Both the position numbers and the translations under genes were made by a program. From Prevotella sp. (lineage in GTDB: Bacteria; Bacteroidota; Bacteroidia; Bacteroidales; Bacteroidaceae): a DNA stretch of 36,964 bases. Of the stretch, positions 17,901-24,128 are shown piece by piece; the stretch's first letter is position 1; each line of letters starts with the position of its first letter. Location: contig JAFPZD010000127.1 in NCBI GenBank assembly GCA_017417465.1, positions 1 to 36,964 of the forward strand, given 5' to 3'. The notes under the pieces were generated by a model that had not been told where the DNA came from, did no database searches, and was given only the letters and a program-made list of their open reading frames with translations.

Positions 17901-20900
17901 GGCTCGGCGAAGTAGCTCTTCACCAGCTTGGTGTTGTAAGTATAGTAGTTCCACACGCTGTCGCCGAACTCTTTGGCCTGCTTCAGCGAGTCGCGCAGCT
18001 CCTTTTTCACGTTGGTGAGGTCTATCTCGGGCAACGTGTTGAAATCCACGTTGGGGTTACTGTCTATGCGTATGCTCCTAGTGACGTACTTCAGCGGCGG
18101 CAGCAGTGCCGAGAACTCACCGGTGCGGGGGTCGGTCTTGATGTTGATGTACTTGGCATCGCTTCCAATGCCCGTCCAGGCGGTACTGCGTATGCTGGTG
18201 GTATCGCTGTCCCATGTGCGCTGCGACGTGGCATCGCTGATGAAGTCGTCCTTGCAGTTGAACGAGAACGACTCGTTGTTCAGCCTCAGCTGTATGGTAG
18301 CAGTGCCGATGTTGTTTCTCGACTCGCCGAAGCCCACGGCCAGTGAGTCGTTGCGCACGCCTCCGCCGATGCGCCCCACGAAGTTGACGAGGGTGGAGTC
18401 GGTGAAATTGTACTGCACGGCACGCTCGAAGTTATAGGTGCCCTGCGTGGGGAAGCGTCCGCCGCTGACCATGGTGTGGCCGTCGAGCCTGGCCTCTACA
18501 TAGTGCTCGCCGATGGGCACGGAGATGCTGTAGAAGCCGTCGCTGTCGGTGGTATTCAGCTTTCCGTTGGCGGTGACCAGGTCGCCGTCGACGTAGAACT
18601 GTATGCCCTCGGCGGGGATGTTGGTGCCGGCATAGTAGATGTGTCCGCTCATGGGGAACGACGACACGTCCTCGAAGTCGATGTTGTTGGCCGTCAGGCT
18701 GGTGGGGCTGACGAACATCGAGCGGGTGTTGGGGTTGAACTCGTGTATGCCCAGTGCGGGGGTCAGCTTGTAGTTGGTGCCGCCCTGCTGGAAGGGTATA
18801 CCTTTAATAATATAGTCGCCCTCGGTGTCGGTCAGACCGTAGAGTGCCAGGAGCCTGCCGTTGGGCACGGTGGCCGACGGGCGGGCATTGACACCCACGT
18901 CGGGATGATTCAGCTGGTAGATGCCGTCCTGACGGGCCACGTCGAAGGCATAGTCCTTGATGCCGATGCCCTCGTCGAGGGGCCAGTAGAGTATGAGTCC
19001 GCTCTCCGTTCCGCCGAGGATGCGTGTGTAGGTAGCGTTGAGTTCCTCCTCGGTGAGGGCCCGCTTCCACAGTCGCACATCGTCGACGAAGCCGGTGAAG
19101 GTGCTGCCGCCGGTGCGGTTCGAACCGCCGATGCTGAGCGTGACCTGTGGCTCGGGCAGCGAATAGGCTGCTGCCTGGCAGACGTTCCACTCTGTGCCGG
19201 CAGCGGTCATGGTGGCTGAACGCAGCGTGTCGTTGCCCACATAGAAGGTCCACGTTCCGCCCTTGTAGACGGCTGCCACATGGCTGAAGTCATAGTGGTC
19301 GAGCACCAGGCTGGGGAATTCCTTCACAGCGGTGCCGCCCTGCGAGCAGTCGATGGCATAGAGGTATGAGGTGTCGCCGGTGGTCTTCACGCCCAGCTCC
19401 AGAGCATTGGCCAGATGGAGGAGCATGCTGCTGCCGTCGGCGGCCTTGCCGGTGTGCTGCTTCTTGGCCCAGAGCTGCAGCGTCAGCTCTTTCTGCCCGT
19501 TCAGGTCGTTTTGATAGCGGTCGGCGTCGGCAGTCCACTGCAGACCCTTGCCCTCGCCCTCTATGTAGCGCGAGAGGAACTGTGGCTGGTCGGTGCTCTC
19601 GTCGGCGCTCGACTTCACCAGGTTCACACGCACGCCGGCAACGGGGGTTCCCGAGCCGAAGGAGATGTGCCCGGTGATGGTGCCGCGAGCCTGCGAGAAG
19701 CCCGGGGCTATCACCGCGTCGGTCTTCACCAGCTGCTCTTCGCACTTCGCGCCGTAGGCCTCCACGGTGTATTCATAGTAGGAGCCGGCCATCACGCGGT
19801 CATCGGTGTAGGTGTACTCCGATGCCGTGCCATGAATCTCGTCGGTGAGCACGGTCCACTCGTCGGTACCTATGGCACGGCGCAGCACGCGGTATTTGAT
19901 GTCGTTATTGGCATCGGCACTCTCCACCTTCCACTTCACGATGACGGTCTTCTCTTCTGTTCCCGTCGAAGCCTTCACCTCGCTGATGTAGCTGCCTGCA
20001 GGCAGGTTGCAGGTGACGACATTCGAGTAGAAGTCGCGCTCCATGTAGGTGGTCTTCACGCGGTAGTCAACGAGGTCGCACACCGAGCCGTCGGTGTCGA
20101 AGGTGGCTTTCGAGAGCGTGGGGTCTACGTTAAGGCTGTTGTCCAGCGTGCGCCAGGCATTCTGGCCCTGGGGGCTGAACTCTATGGTCCAGTTCTGGCC
20201 CGTAGGCTCTATGCAGTATTCCCACACCAGGCGCACGGCCGTGGTGAATGTTCGGTCCTGCGCCAGCTTGATGGGCATCTCGAGCATGGTGTTCACGCTC
20301 CGCTCCCGCCACAGGTCGTACTTCGAATCGGGCTGCGCGGGCAGGGTGACGAGGCTGTTCTTGAATGTATTGCTGATGACCGAGGGCAGGAATACCACAC
20401 GGTAGATGTATGTCTTGTCGTACTCTATGTCATCGTCGGTCATCTGCAGCTGGTCGGCATTGCCGTTCAGGGTGCCCACCACCACATAGTCAGCGGGCGA
20501 CTGCCCCTGCTCGTAGCGAATGACATACCAGGTACCGTCGGTGCGGCAGTCTACCGTCACATTCTGACGGCCGTCCCAGCCCGTCTCGCTGCTGTTCCTC
20601 GTCCATTGTATGGTGTTGCTCCTGTTCCACTTGTTGAAGTCGACCTTCATTTCCGTGGGGCGGATGAAAGGCTTGAGGATGCCCTTGACGCTGGGCTGCT
20701 CTATCCACGTTACCTCTCCGTCGCTCTTTTCGTCATTGTAGTTCACGCCTCCATGGTACTCTATGAACACGGGTATGGTGTAGCTCACGTTCTGCAATCC
20801 GCCGGGCGAGCTGAACTCCAGGTCCATCTTGTTGTTCGACCGTGTGGTAACAGTCATCGGTTTTCTGCCCATGAGGCTGGTGGTGCCGAAGTTTTCGTAC

Positions 20901-21643
20901 ACCCTTTCCGTGTTCCCGTGCCCTGTCCAGATGGTGTACACGCCGTAGTACTGAGCGGCGCAGAGCGGGTTGCTGCGCTTGTCGGGCGCATTGACGGCCT
21001 TGAAGCCCACCTTGCCCTGGTCGTTCCATTCGTACTGCAGCCGTGGCATGGGGTTGTCCTCGGTCACTGACGAGAGGTCGAGCTTCTTTTCATACTCAAA
21101 CCATCCGAAGGCATATTTGTTGTTGTAAACGTAGCGGCACCTGAACACGATGCTTTTGGCACCTGCGGTGAATACGTCGCTGGTAGGCAAATATTGCACG
21201 ACGGCATAGGTGCGTATGGGACTGAGGAAATAGGCCGGTCCGTAGATGAACCTGTTCTCCACCGAACTATTTATATTCCCTGCATAGTCCATGGTCGCTT
21301 TGCCTATCAGCAGGCGTGAGCCGTTTTCCGGAGCTATATAGGCTTCCACTTCGGCGGCGACGGGAACAGAAGAGTTAGGCGGCGCTGGGAATACGCAGAA
21401 GCTGAACTCGTAGAAGATCTGGTCAGAATTGATGTCGAAGCTCTTAGATGTCGTAAACGTATGGAGATCCTTGGCATAGAAGTTATTCGCTGAGCTTATC
21501 ATCTCGCTGCGGAAGTCGTAGGAGCCTCCGCCACTGTCGTCGGCTGTAGTCTGGTATTGCCAGTCAGCCAGTGCAGTAGTGCTGCCGGCCAGCAGTGCCA
21601 CCAGCACCACGGCCATCATACGTAGGAAGTGTTTAGTCTTCAT
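11972..21643 (-). CDS. Giant (3223 aa) secreted multidomain LamG protein
   Basis: The longest gene here. A signal peptide (MKTKHFLRMMAVVLVALLAG, cleavage after TTALA) shows export. Visible regions are: beta-rich and fibronectin-III-like sections (~440-640); LamG/concanavalin-like domain 1 (~700-890, VDDVRLWKRALTEEELNATY); a carboxypeptidase-regulatory/Cna-B-like stretch (~930-1065); a middle section (~1500-1830) with a helical part near 1590-1620 and Ser/Thr-alternating beta strands; LamG 2 (~2154-2300) and LamG 3 (~2344-2505, IDEVRIWHASLSESRL). The C-terminal part holds two AFIxxECRG modules (~2780 and ~3104) and two WNWL segments (~2890 and ~2985). The end, GVYLYNGQKIVIKPHQ, resembles the tail of many Prevotella surface proteins. 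I see no catalytic motif. It starts 13 bases after the fimbrillin-like gene and ends 32 bases before obgE. Adhesion or matrix scaffolding is likely; the exact role is unknown. Confidence 0.9.
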   Translation of the reverse strand: MKTKHFLRMMAVVLVALLAGSTTALADWQYQTTADDSGGGSYDFRSEMISSANNFYAKDLHTFTTSKSFDINSDQIFYEFSFCVFPAPPNSSVPVAAEVEAYIAPENGSRLLIGKATMDYAGNINSSVENRFIYGPAYFLSPIRTYAVVQYLPTSDVFTAGAKSIVFRCRYVYNNKYAFGWFEYEKKLDLSSVTEDNPMPRLQYEWNDQGKVGFKAVNAPDKRSNPLCAAQYYGVYTIWTGHGNTERVYENFGTTSLMGRKPMTVTTRSNNKMDLEFSSPGGLQNVSYTIPVFIEYHGGVNYNDEKSDGEVTWIEQPSVKGILKPFIRPTEMKVDFNKWNRSNTIQWTRNSSETGWDGRQNVTVDCRTDGTWYVIRYEQGQSPADYVVVGTLNGNADQLQMTDDDIEYDKTYIYRVVFLPSVISNTFKNSLVTLPAQPDSKYDLWRERSVNTMLEMPIKLAQDRTFTTAVRLVWEYCIEPTGQNWTIEFSPQGQNAWRTLDNSLNVDPTLSKATFDTDGSVCDLVDYRVKTTYMERDFYSNVVTCNLPAGSYISEVKASTGTEEKTVIVKWKVESADANNDIKYRVLRRAIGTDEWTVLTDEIHGTASEYTYTDDRVMAGSYYEYTVEAYGAKCEEQLVKTDAVIAPGFSQARGTITGHISFGSGTPVAGVRVNLVKSSADESTDQPQFLSRYIEGEGKGLQWTADADRYQNDLNGQKELTLQLWAKKQHTGKAADGSSMLLHLANALELGVKTTGDTSYLYAIDCSQGGTAVKEFPSLVLDHYDFSHVAAVYKGGTWTFYVGNDTLRSATMTAAGTEWNVCQAAAYSLPEPQVTLSIGGSNRTGGSTFTGFVDDVRLWKRALTEEELNATYTRILGGTESGLILYWPLDEGIGIKDYAFDVARQDGIYQLNHPDVGVNARPSATVPNGRLLALYGLTDTEGDYIIKGIPFQQGGTNYKLTPALGIHEFNPNTRSMFVSPTSLTANNIDFEDVSSFPMSGHIYYAGTNIPAEGIQFYVDGDLVTANGKLNTTDSDGFYSISVPIGEHYVEARLDGHTMVSGGRFPTQGTYNFERAVQYNFTDSTLVNFVGRIGGGVRNDSLAVGFGESRNNIGTATIQLRLNNESFSFNCKDDFISDATSQRTWDSDTTSIRSTAWTGIGSDAKYINIKTDPRTGEFSALLPPLKYVTRSIRIDSNPNVDFNTLPEIDLTNVKKELRDSLKQAKEFGDSVWNYYTYNTKLVKSYFAEPQVTMQQVKGDGAYGEKEMKDYAVSSTEKTDISDIWVRQANGDVSYTYGFPVFARHKEYTFAVHGFEVYTNYDSGQAVADTIPMNGQVLTVANEMSDEQDVVARVIDPSVTDLKEGDIYNLKWNQVRLDSVGRNEITFTTGTPNITAPYTRQFSIVFERNKRTYTGPMLNGVVLGELTNGNNFVTAGPDHVDMVLRDPPGAKGKTTWKTGRSYTTIESKVDGIYWDQTEAMDLVWGANLKTVVGLGVAIVSSSKAETLWTVGIKSSFSWLWKDDKTYVYTEADNISTGTGSKYVGANGDVFIGKSHNFIIGTCRKLGFHREANGIVLALKDAVSINDSISTDFMYSALEIKQTMLPKLEETRNMLLEYMDSVQAKSYVNTTDQDVYLTWLQPGDPNYGKEGTYEWKRGINGQSQDMVLHYNESMRLWRERLRENELDKIEAFNDRKYYKENRSFDGSVSYTYSERRDTTLTSTYQETAKAGFSSDFKTSFSVNSGATFGTNVNFKEELGYTGSRLVGDSLDNTKSYAEFAYDLIDGNTGTDFTVDIYRSPRGWGDIFLLRGGQSYNPYEGLEYAEYYEPEKKHVISYGTEQMEQPAIAVSTDGAVGAKSAVLTDVPAGQTGQFTLHLSNNNHTHQPMDMTYNLSVQEHTDSLGLEILMDGVPVSGRSVWVPAGETVKKIITVRQTDQSRLDYKGVKIRFQSQYQPLKIYDEVSLDISFKPSSSPVDLLISDPVLNIETLARNEGNLEMKVTNFDRQFRGMTRVGVEYRYEGSTTWAQPSELTFLVNRSDSANAGDRVLPASGDLRLNFNMSDDNNYPQGTYTFRAYTETMYGTDPIRVYSKELTVVKDNVRPRNLTTPAPANGILRYGDDLVVEFNEDIVPGYVSDKNIIVTAKLNDQPVAHDVAKLLLPYGEEQMTLNPIFLNGDFSVDFWMKWEDSGSILRLGSGQFALSVDDSGHIIVTMGQAQQTSRDVVPKSEWTYIVLSYKSSEKKFSALAEYGGTTLQLFTDQTVDDVVVQQVHYSDDNYLYLGNMHGAIHDLALYNIYRNVTEAAATKNQTKDNYVYGLANYWPMKEGHGHMATDTRHTHDFVVNDSWLLDNKNYALRLDDEEGVEADISRINTGQGDSYAIELWVHPAGTKASGEQTVFETGSNDSNRLRLYINQQQDWMLRYGGMEQVVASNADFANKQTWNHVALNVVRGQAASFYFNGQRTAVIAERDVPSLEGSRLILGKGMAYLSTIDEVRIWHASLSESRLLANQYNCIDTTDVYSRGLVAYYPFEKAGTENGVSTKVSTLENMAPAAATGGVTAAITPLGLTMLIGSAPPLKNAPVESRIIAKPVASERKIVIRLEEGSGIKARDIEGCTLNVTVDKIHDMHGNESKPIRWTTYVQLNTLKWMKDSVNIVKQYGDDYTFDVNIENRGGNTEYYTLYNMPQWLTLIGSERTDDVDPLKTKTLRFRVNPLVAVGNYDVTIGLQGNNEILEPLRIVMKVQGEQPAWSVDPNAYENTMSVVGQIYVNGILMGNSESLLAAFIGDECRGIASPRQMRGAAYVAMSVYGTAQKSVNGVPTDLDKGKPVTFRIWDATTGMTYTNVNITLTDNTQTDAITFDPAVSFGDFDHPLIFTKNNSVEQPLSIRSGWNWLSMGIEPANPSVSVVFRDVVSWSAQLKDKSTGVAYSRGNYWAGNLKEVHANTMYKLQLSRLENSSELPKSLNVNGEQVPLAETRVTITKDWNWLPYLPLTTMPVDMALAGANPKKGDQVKSQTAFAYYGPYGWEGNLEVLESGRGYLYHSLDSVTKQFVYPVRTVATARSLRSEASASRSNATSVFPSFDPASYPDNMAIVIQLTDDGTPITGAEVAAFIDGECRGTAFADDGLYYLLVAGEGSGQPMEIRASIEGSIRTVCTTLTYVSDGSIGTPWEPFVIDINDPSGINDIRWTMDDGVWYTLQGIRYGTKRPTSAGVYLYNGQKIVIKPHQ

Positions 21644-21656
21644 ATTGATAGGACTT

Positions 21657-22574
21657 TTAGTTTTGTTTATTCAGCTTCAGTGCTACGGGGTAGTACTTGC
21701 CGGCCTGCAGCGTGGCACGGGCCGTGCCGGTGTAGGTGCCTTCGCTGCCGGTTACAGAGAAGGAGAACGGTTCGCCAGTGCAGGGGAACAGGGCCACATA
21801 GACACCATCGGAGGTTTCAACATCGAGAGTGATGGTGAGCGGTTCCCAGCCATTATCGCCTTGGGGTTCCCAAGTGAGTTCAAGTTCGTCAGACTTCTCT
21901 TTAGGTTCAACGGTCGCTGTCTGCGGATAGCCCACTACGCCGCCCGTATAATCATCTTTGTAGTTGATAGTGAGCGTTGTCACTGGAATAGCCTTATCTG
22001 TAGCCTTGTCCTTGAACGTGAACTTTGCCACGGCCAGCAGGGGCTTCATCGTGGAGATGTATGCCGTGGCCGTAGTTTCCGTCACACTGGTCACCTGAGC
22101 CACGCCATAGATATAATGATAGCGGTCGGCCACATCGCTGAGCGTTCCCTTTTGTTCTTTCAGGCTGACGGTGAAGGCTGCGTTGCCAGTTGCCAACGAC
22201 ACTTCGGGGTAGATGAGCGCCAACTTGTCCTGAGGACCGCACGTGATGCTGCCCGTAAACGTTGTTGTGACGGCATCCGACGCAGCGGTGAAATTGCCAT
22301 AGAGGATCTCAGACTGAACTGCACTCACGTTCAGCAGCGTCGCCTCGTCGCCGGCATTCCAGCTGGCCCCCAACGTATTGGTATTGTCGGAGAGCGTGGC
22401 CCTGGTGAGGGGCACGTCGCTAATCGTCAGTCGTCGCACCTTCCTGCCGTCGGTGCGCTGTTCGGTGCCCTCCTGTCCGTCGTCGGAGGAGCATGCGGTC
22501 TGTACTGCGCCAAATGTCAGGAGGCAGATGATAAAAGCCAGGCTTTCGGCCGTGCATAAAAAATACTTCTTCAT
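21657..22574 (-). CDS. Fimbrillin-like (Mfa-type) lipoprotein
   Basis: Taken from the ATG at 22574 (305 residues), because the protein then opens MKKYFLCTAESLAFIICLLT and reaches a lipobox at VQTAC (C28), as an exported lipoprotein should; an ATG at 22586 adds four residues. The mature part starts with a Ser/Asp/Gly linker. It then shows LTRATLSDNTNTLGASWNAGD, the kind of opening seen in fimbrillin-like (Mfa_like_1) proteins, where a short 'W-x-x-GD' strand follows an Arg-Ala site. The rest is beta-strand-rich and ends AGKYYPVALKLNK, typical of the family. Such proteins form or anchor fimbriae or act as surface lipoproteins. Its stop lies 13 bases upstream of the giant gene, so a functional pairing is likely. 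Confidence 0.75.
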   Translation of the reverse strand: MKKYFLCTAESLAFIICLLTFGAVQTACSSDDGQEGTEQRTDGRKVRRLTISDVPLTRATLSDNTNTLGASWNAGDEATLLNVSAVQSEILYGNFTAASDAVTTTFTGSITCGPQDKLALIYPEVSLATGNAAFTVSLKEQKGTLSDVADRYHYIYGVAQVTSVTETTATAYISTMKPLLAVAKFTFKDKATDKAIPVTTLTINYKDDYTGGVVGYPQTATVEPKEKSDELELTWEPQGDNGWEPLTITLDVETSDGVYVALFPCTGEPFSFSVTGSEGTYTGTARATLQAGKYYPVALKLNKQN

Positions 22575-22588
22575 AACTGGATGCATTG

Positions 22589-22732
22589 TCAGTCTTGTGA
22601 GAAACCGCCGTCTGTGTCTTCTTCGTAGCCCGACATGGTGGCTGTCACTCCGCCGGGGCTGCCCTCAAGCATGTCGTGCCCGCCTTCCATCTGGATAGCT
22701 TGCGTTGTGGGGGGCGTGTACTTCGTCTTCAT
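22589..22732 (-). CDS. 47-aa peptide, MKxxYxxPTT type
   Basis: A small ORF that starts with MKTKYTPPTTQAIQMEGG and ends with an acidic/Gly tail, EEDTDGGFSQD. AAGGA lies 4 bases before the ATG, an unusually good ribosome-binding site for this phylum, and the stop is 14 bases before the fimbrillin-like start. It closely parallels the 54-aa peptide at 36131 in its opening (MKxxYxxPTT, then E at position 16) and in its small/Pro-containing centre (GSPGG versus ASDPKP). Short peptides of this style are frequent in Prevotella genomes as I recall them, and their role is unknown. There is no signal peptide or transmembrane segment. A possible function as precursor, cofactor or regulator of the downstream surface proteins is inference. 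Confidence 0.65.
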   Translation of the reverse strand: MKTKYTPPTTQAIQMEGGHDMLEGSPGGVTATMSGYEEDTDGGFSQD

Positions 22733-22782
22733 ATCCTTACTTTTTTTGTAATCTGTCCTTCTCTGTCATGGGGCGCTGAAGA

Positions 22783-23355
22783 TTACAGCGTGTCCACCAC
22801 CTTGCAGATGTCGCTGAAGATGCGGTCCAGGTCGCCCAGACCGTCGATGTGGTGGTGCACGCCCTGCTCGCGGTACCACGCAATGAGGGGCTGCGTCTGC
22901 TGGTGGTACACCACGAGGCGCTTCTTGATGGTCTCCTCGTTGTCGTCAGCACGGCCAGAGAGCTGTCCACGCAGCAGCAGGCGCTTCATCAACTCGTCCT
23001 CAGGGACGTCGAGCTCCAGCATGGCAGCTACCTTGTCGCCACGCTCGGCAAGCATGGCCTTCAGGGCCTCAGCTTGTGGGATGGTGCGGGGGAAGCCGTC
23101 GAAGATGACACCCTTGTGCTCACGTCCGAAGCTGTCGTAGACGCTGGCCAGGATGCTCACCATCAGCTCGTCGGGGATGAGCTGCCCCTGGTCGATGTAG
23201 CGCTTGGCCGTCTGGCCCAGCTCGGTGCCATTCTTAATCTCGGCGCGTAGCACGTCGCCTGTGGAGATGTGCTCCAGTCCATACTTTTCGATGAGCTTGT
23301 CGCTCTGTGTGCCCTTACCAGAACCGGGAGCACCAAAAATCACGATATTCTTCAT
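22783..23355 (-). CDS. adk: Adenylate kinase
   Basis: A 190-residue adenylate kinase, interconverting ATP + AMP and 2 ADP. FGAPGSGKGTQS (7-18) is the P-loop, ISTGDVLRAEIKNGT (30-44) and FDGFPRT (85-91) bind AMP, and LSGRADDNEETIKKRL (132-147) carries the LID arginines. The LID is the short form, without a Cys4 zinc site, which explains the length below the 214 residues of E. coli. It follows hpt by 73 bases. Downstream, where obgE would be expected, comes the small peptide after 50 bases. Confidence 0.96.
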   Translation of the reverse strand: MKNIVIFGAPGSGKGTQSDKLIEKYGLEHISTGDVLRAEIKNGTELGQTAKRYIDQGQLIPDELMVSILASVYDSFGREHKGVIFDGFPRTIPQAEALKAMLAERGDKVAAMLELDVPEDELMKRLLLRGQLSGRADDNEETIKKRLVVYHQQTQPLIAWYREQGVHHHIDGLGDLDRIFSDICKVVDTL

Positions 23356-23384
23356 AATCAGTTGTTTGTTATTTAGTTTTTTCG

Positions 23385-23426
23385 TTTTTTCGTTATCTCG
23401 TTACACCGTTAACGTTATAACGACGT
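23385..23426 (-). repeat. CGTTATAACG-type words between hpt and adk
   Basis: The spacer contains TTTTTTCGTTTTTTCGTTAT and then CCGTTAACGTTATAACGACG, made of the same words as the cluster at 7244-7304 but in the opposite sense. It lies inside the hpt-adk transcript. Confidence 0.55.
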
Positions 23427-23428
23427 CA

Positions 23429-23968
23429 TCACCCCTCCACAATTGAATAGATGTCGCGCAGGCCACGGCCTTGCTGGTTGTAGTCCAGACCGTAACCCAC
23501 GATAAAGTCGTTAGGAATCTCCAATGCACAGTACTGAATGTCGAGAGGCACCTGCAACTTCTCGGGTTTTACCAAGAGGGCACAGATGCTAATGCTGGCG
23601 GGCTGCCGCGTGCCCAGTGTCTCCATCATACGCTTCATGGTGCGGCCCGTGTCGACAATGTCCTCGACGATGATGACGTGGCGACCAGTCAGGTCCTCAT
23701 TGATGCCGATAACCTCCTTGATAGTGCCCGTCGACGTGGTGCCCTGATAGGAGGCCAGCTTCACGAACGACAGCTCACAGGGAATGGTGATGGCGCGCAC
23801 CAGATCGGCTGCGAAGATGAATGCACCGTTCAGAACGGCCAACAGCAGTGGGTTCTTGCCCGCAAAGTCATGATTGATACGGTCAGCGACAGCTTTCACA
23901 CGCTTCAGGATGTCAGCTTCGGCTATTGATGTCTCGAACGTCTTGTCGAGGATGGTCACTCTGCTCAT
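23429..23968 (-). CDS. hpt: Hypoxanthine phosphoribosyltransferase
   Basis: Purine-salvage enzyme joining PRPP to hypoxanthine (or guanine). The PRPP-binding signature VIIVEDIVDTGRTM is complete; LAVLNGAFIFAADLVRAI and the flexible-loop region ELSFVKLASYQGTTSTG are also typical, as is FIVGYGLDYNQQGRGL near the end. I chose the ATG at 23968 (MSRVTILDKTF, 179 residues), which aligns with family N-termini. An in-frame ATG at 24001 would add MKTIISNKTKR and leave a leader of only about 15 bases after the -7 box. First gene of the hpt-adk operon, divergent from nnr. Confidence 0.94.
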   Translation of the reverse strand: MSRVTILDKTFETSIAEADILKRVKAVADRINHDFAGKNPLLLAVLNGAFIFAADLVRAITIPCELSFVKLASYQGTTSTGTIKEVIGINEDLTGRHVIIVEDIVDTGRTMKRMMETLGTRQPASISICALLVKPEKLQVPLDIQYCALEIPNDFIVGYGLDYNQQGRGLRDIYSIVEG

Positions 23969-24021
23969 ACGCTTCGTTTTGTTAGAGATGATTGTTTTCA
24001 ATGGGTTTCATAACTCGGTTG

Positions 24022-24029
24022 CAAAGGTA
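24022..24029 (-). promoter_or_regulatory. -7 box (TACCTTTG) of hpt-adk
   Basis: TACCTTTG on the minus strand matches TAnnTTTG. It lies just upstream of hpt and probably drives the whole hpt-adk-peptide-lipoprotein-giant-obgE run, since I found no other consensus promoter ahead of the cassette. Confidence 0.6.
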
Positions 24030-24089
24030 CAAAAAAAAATGCAAACAACCATTCCTTTCGTGATTTATTTAAAAAAAGCTGGCAGAAGT

Positions 24090-24120
24090 TTTGTATTTTG
24101 ACGAATTTGCCGTATCTTTG
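24090..24120 (+). promoter_or_regulatory. Consensus promoter of nnr, abutting the start codon
   Basis: TTTG at 24090-24093, 19 bases, then TATCTTTG at 24113-24120: a full match to the Bacteroidota consensus. The nnr ATG is at 24129, only 9 bases beyond the -7 box, so the transcript should have almost no 5' leader. Confidence 0.85.
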
Positions 24121-24128
24121 CATGCTGT

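Noticed and set aside
19415-21070. 551-aa plus-strand ORF opposite the giant gene (also 17333-18346 and others)
   Set aside because: It lies wholly antisense to a long CDS with a signal peptide and recognisable domains; composition is that of a reverse-strand shadow (Val/His/Leu/Gly-rich, no motifs).
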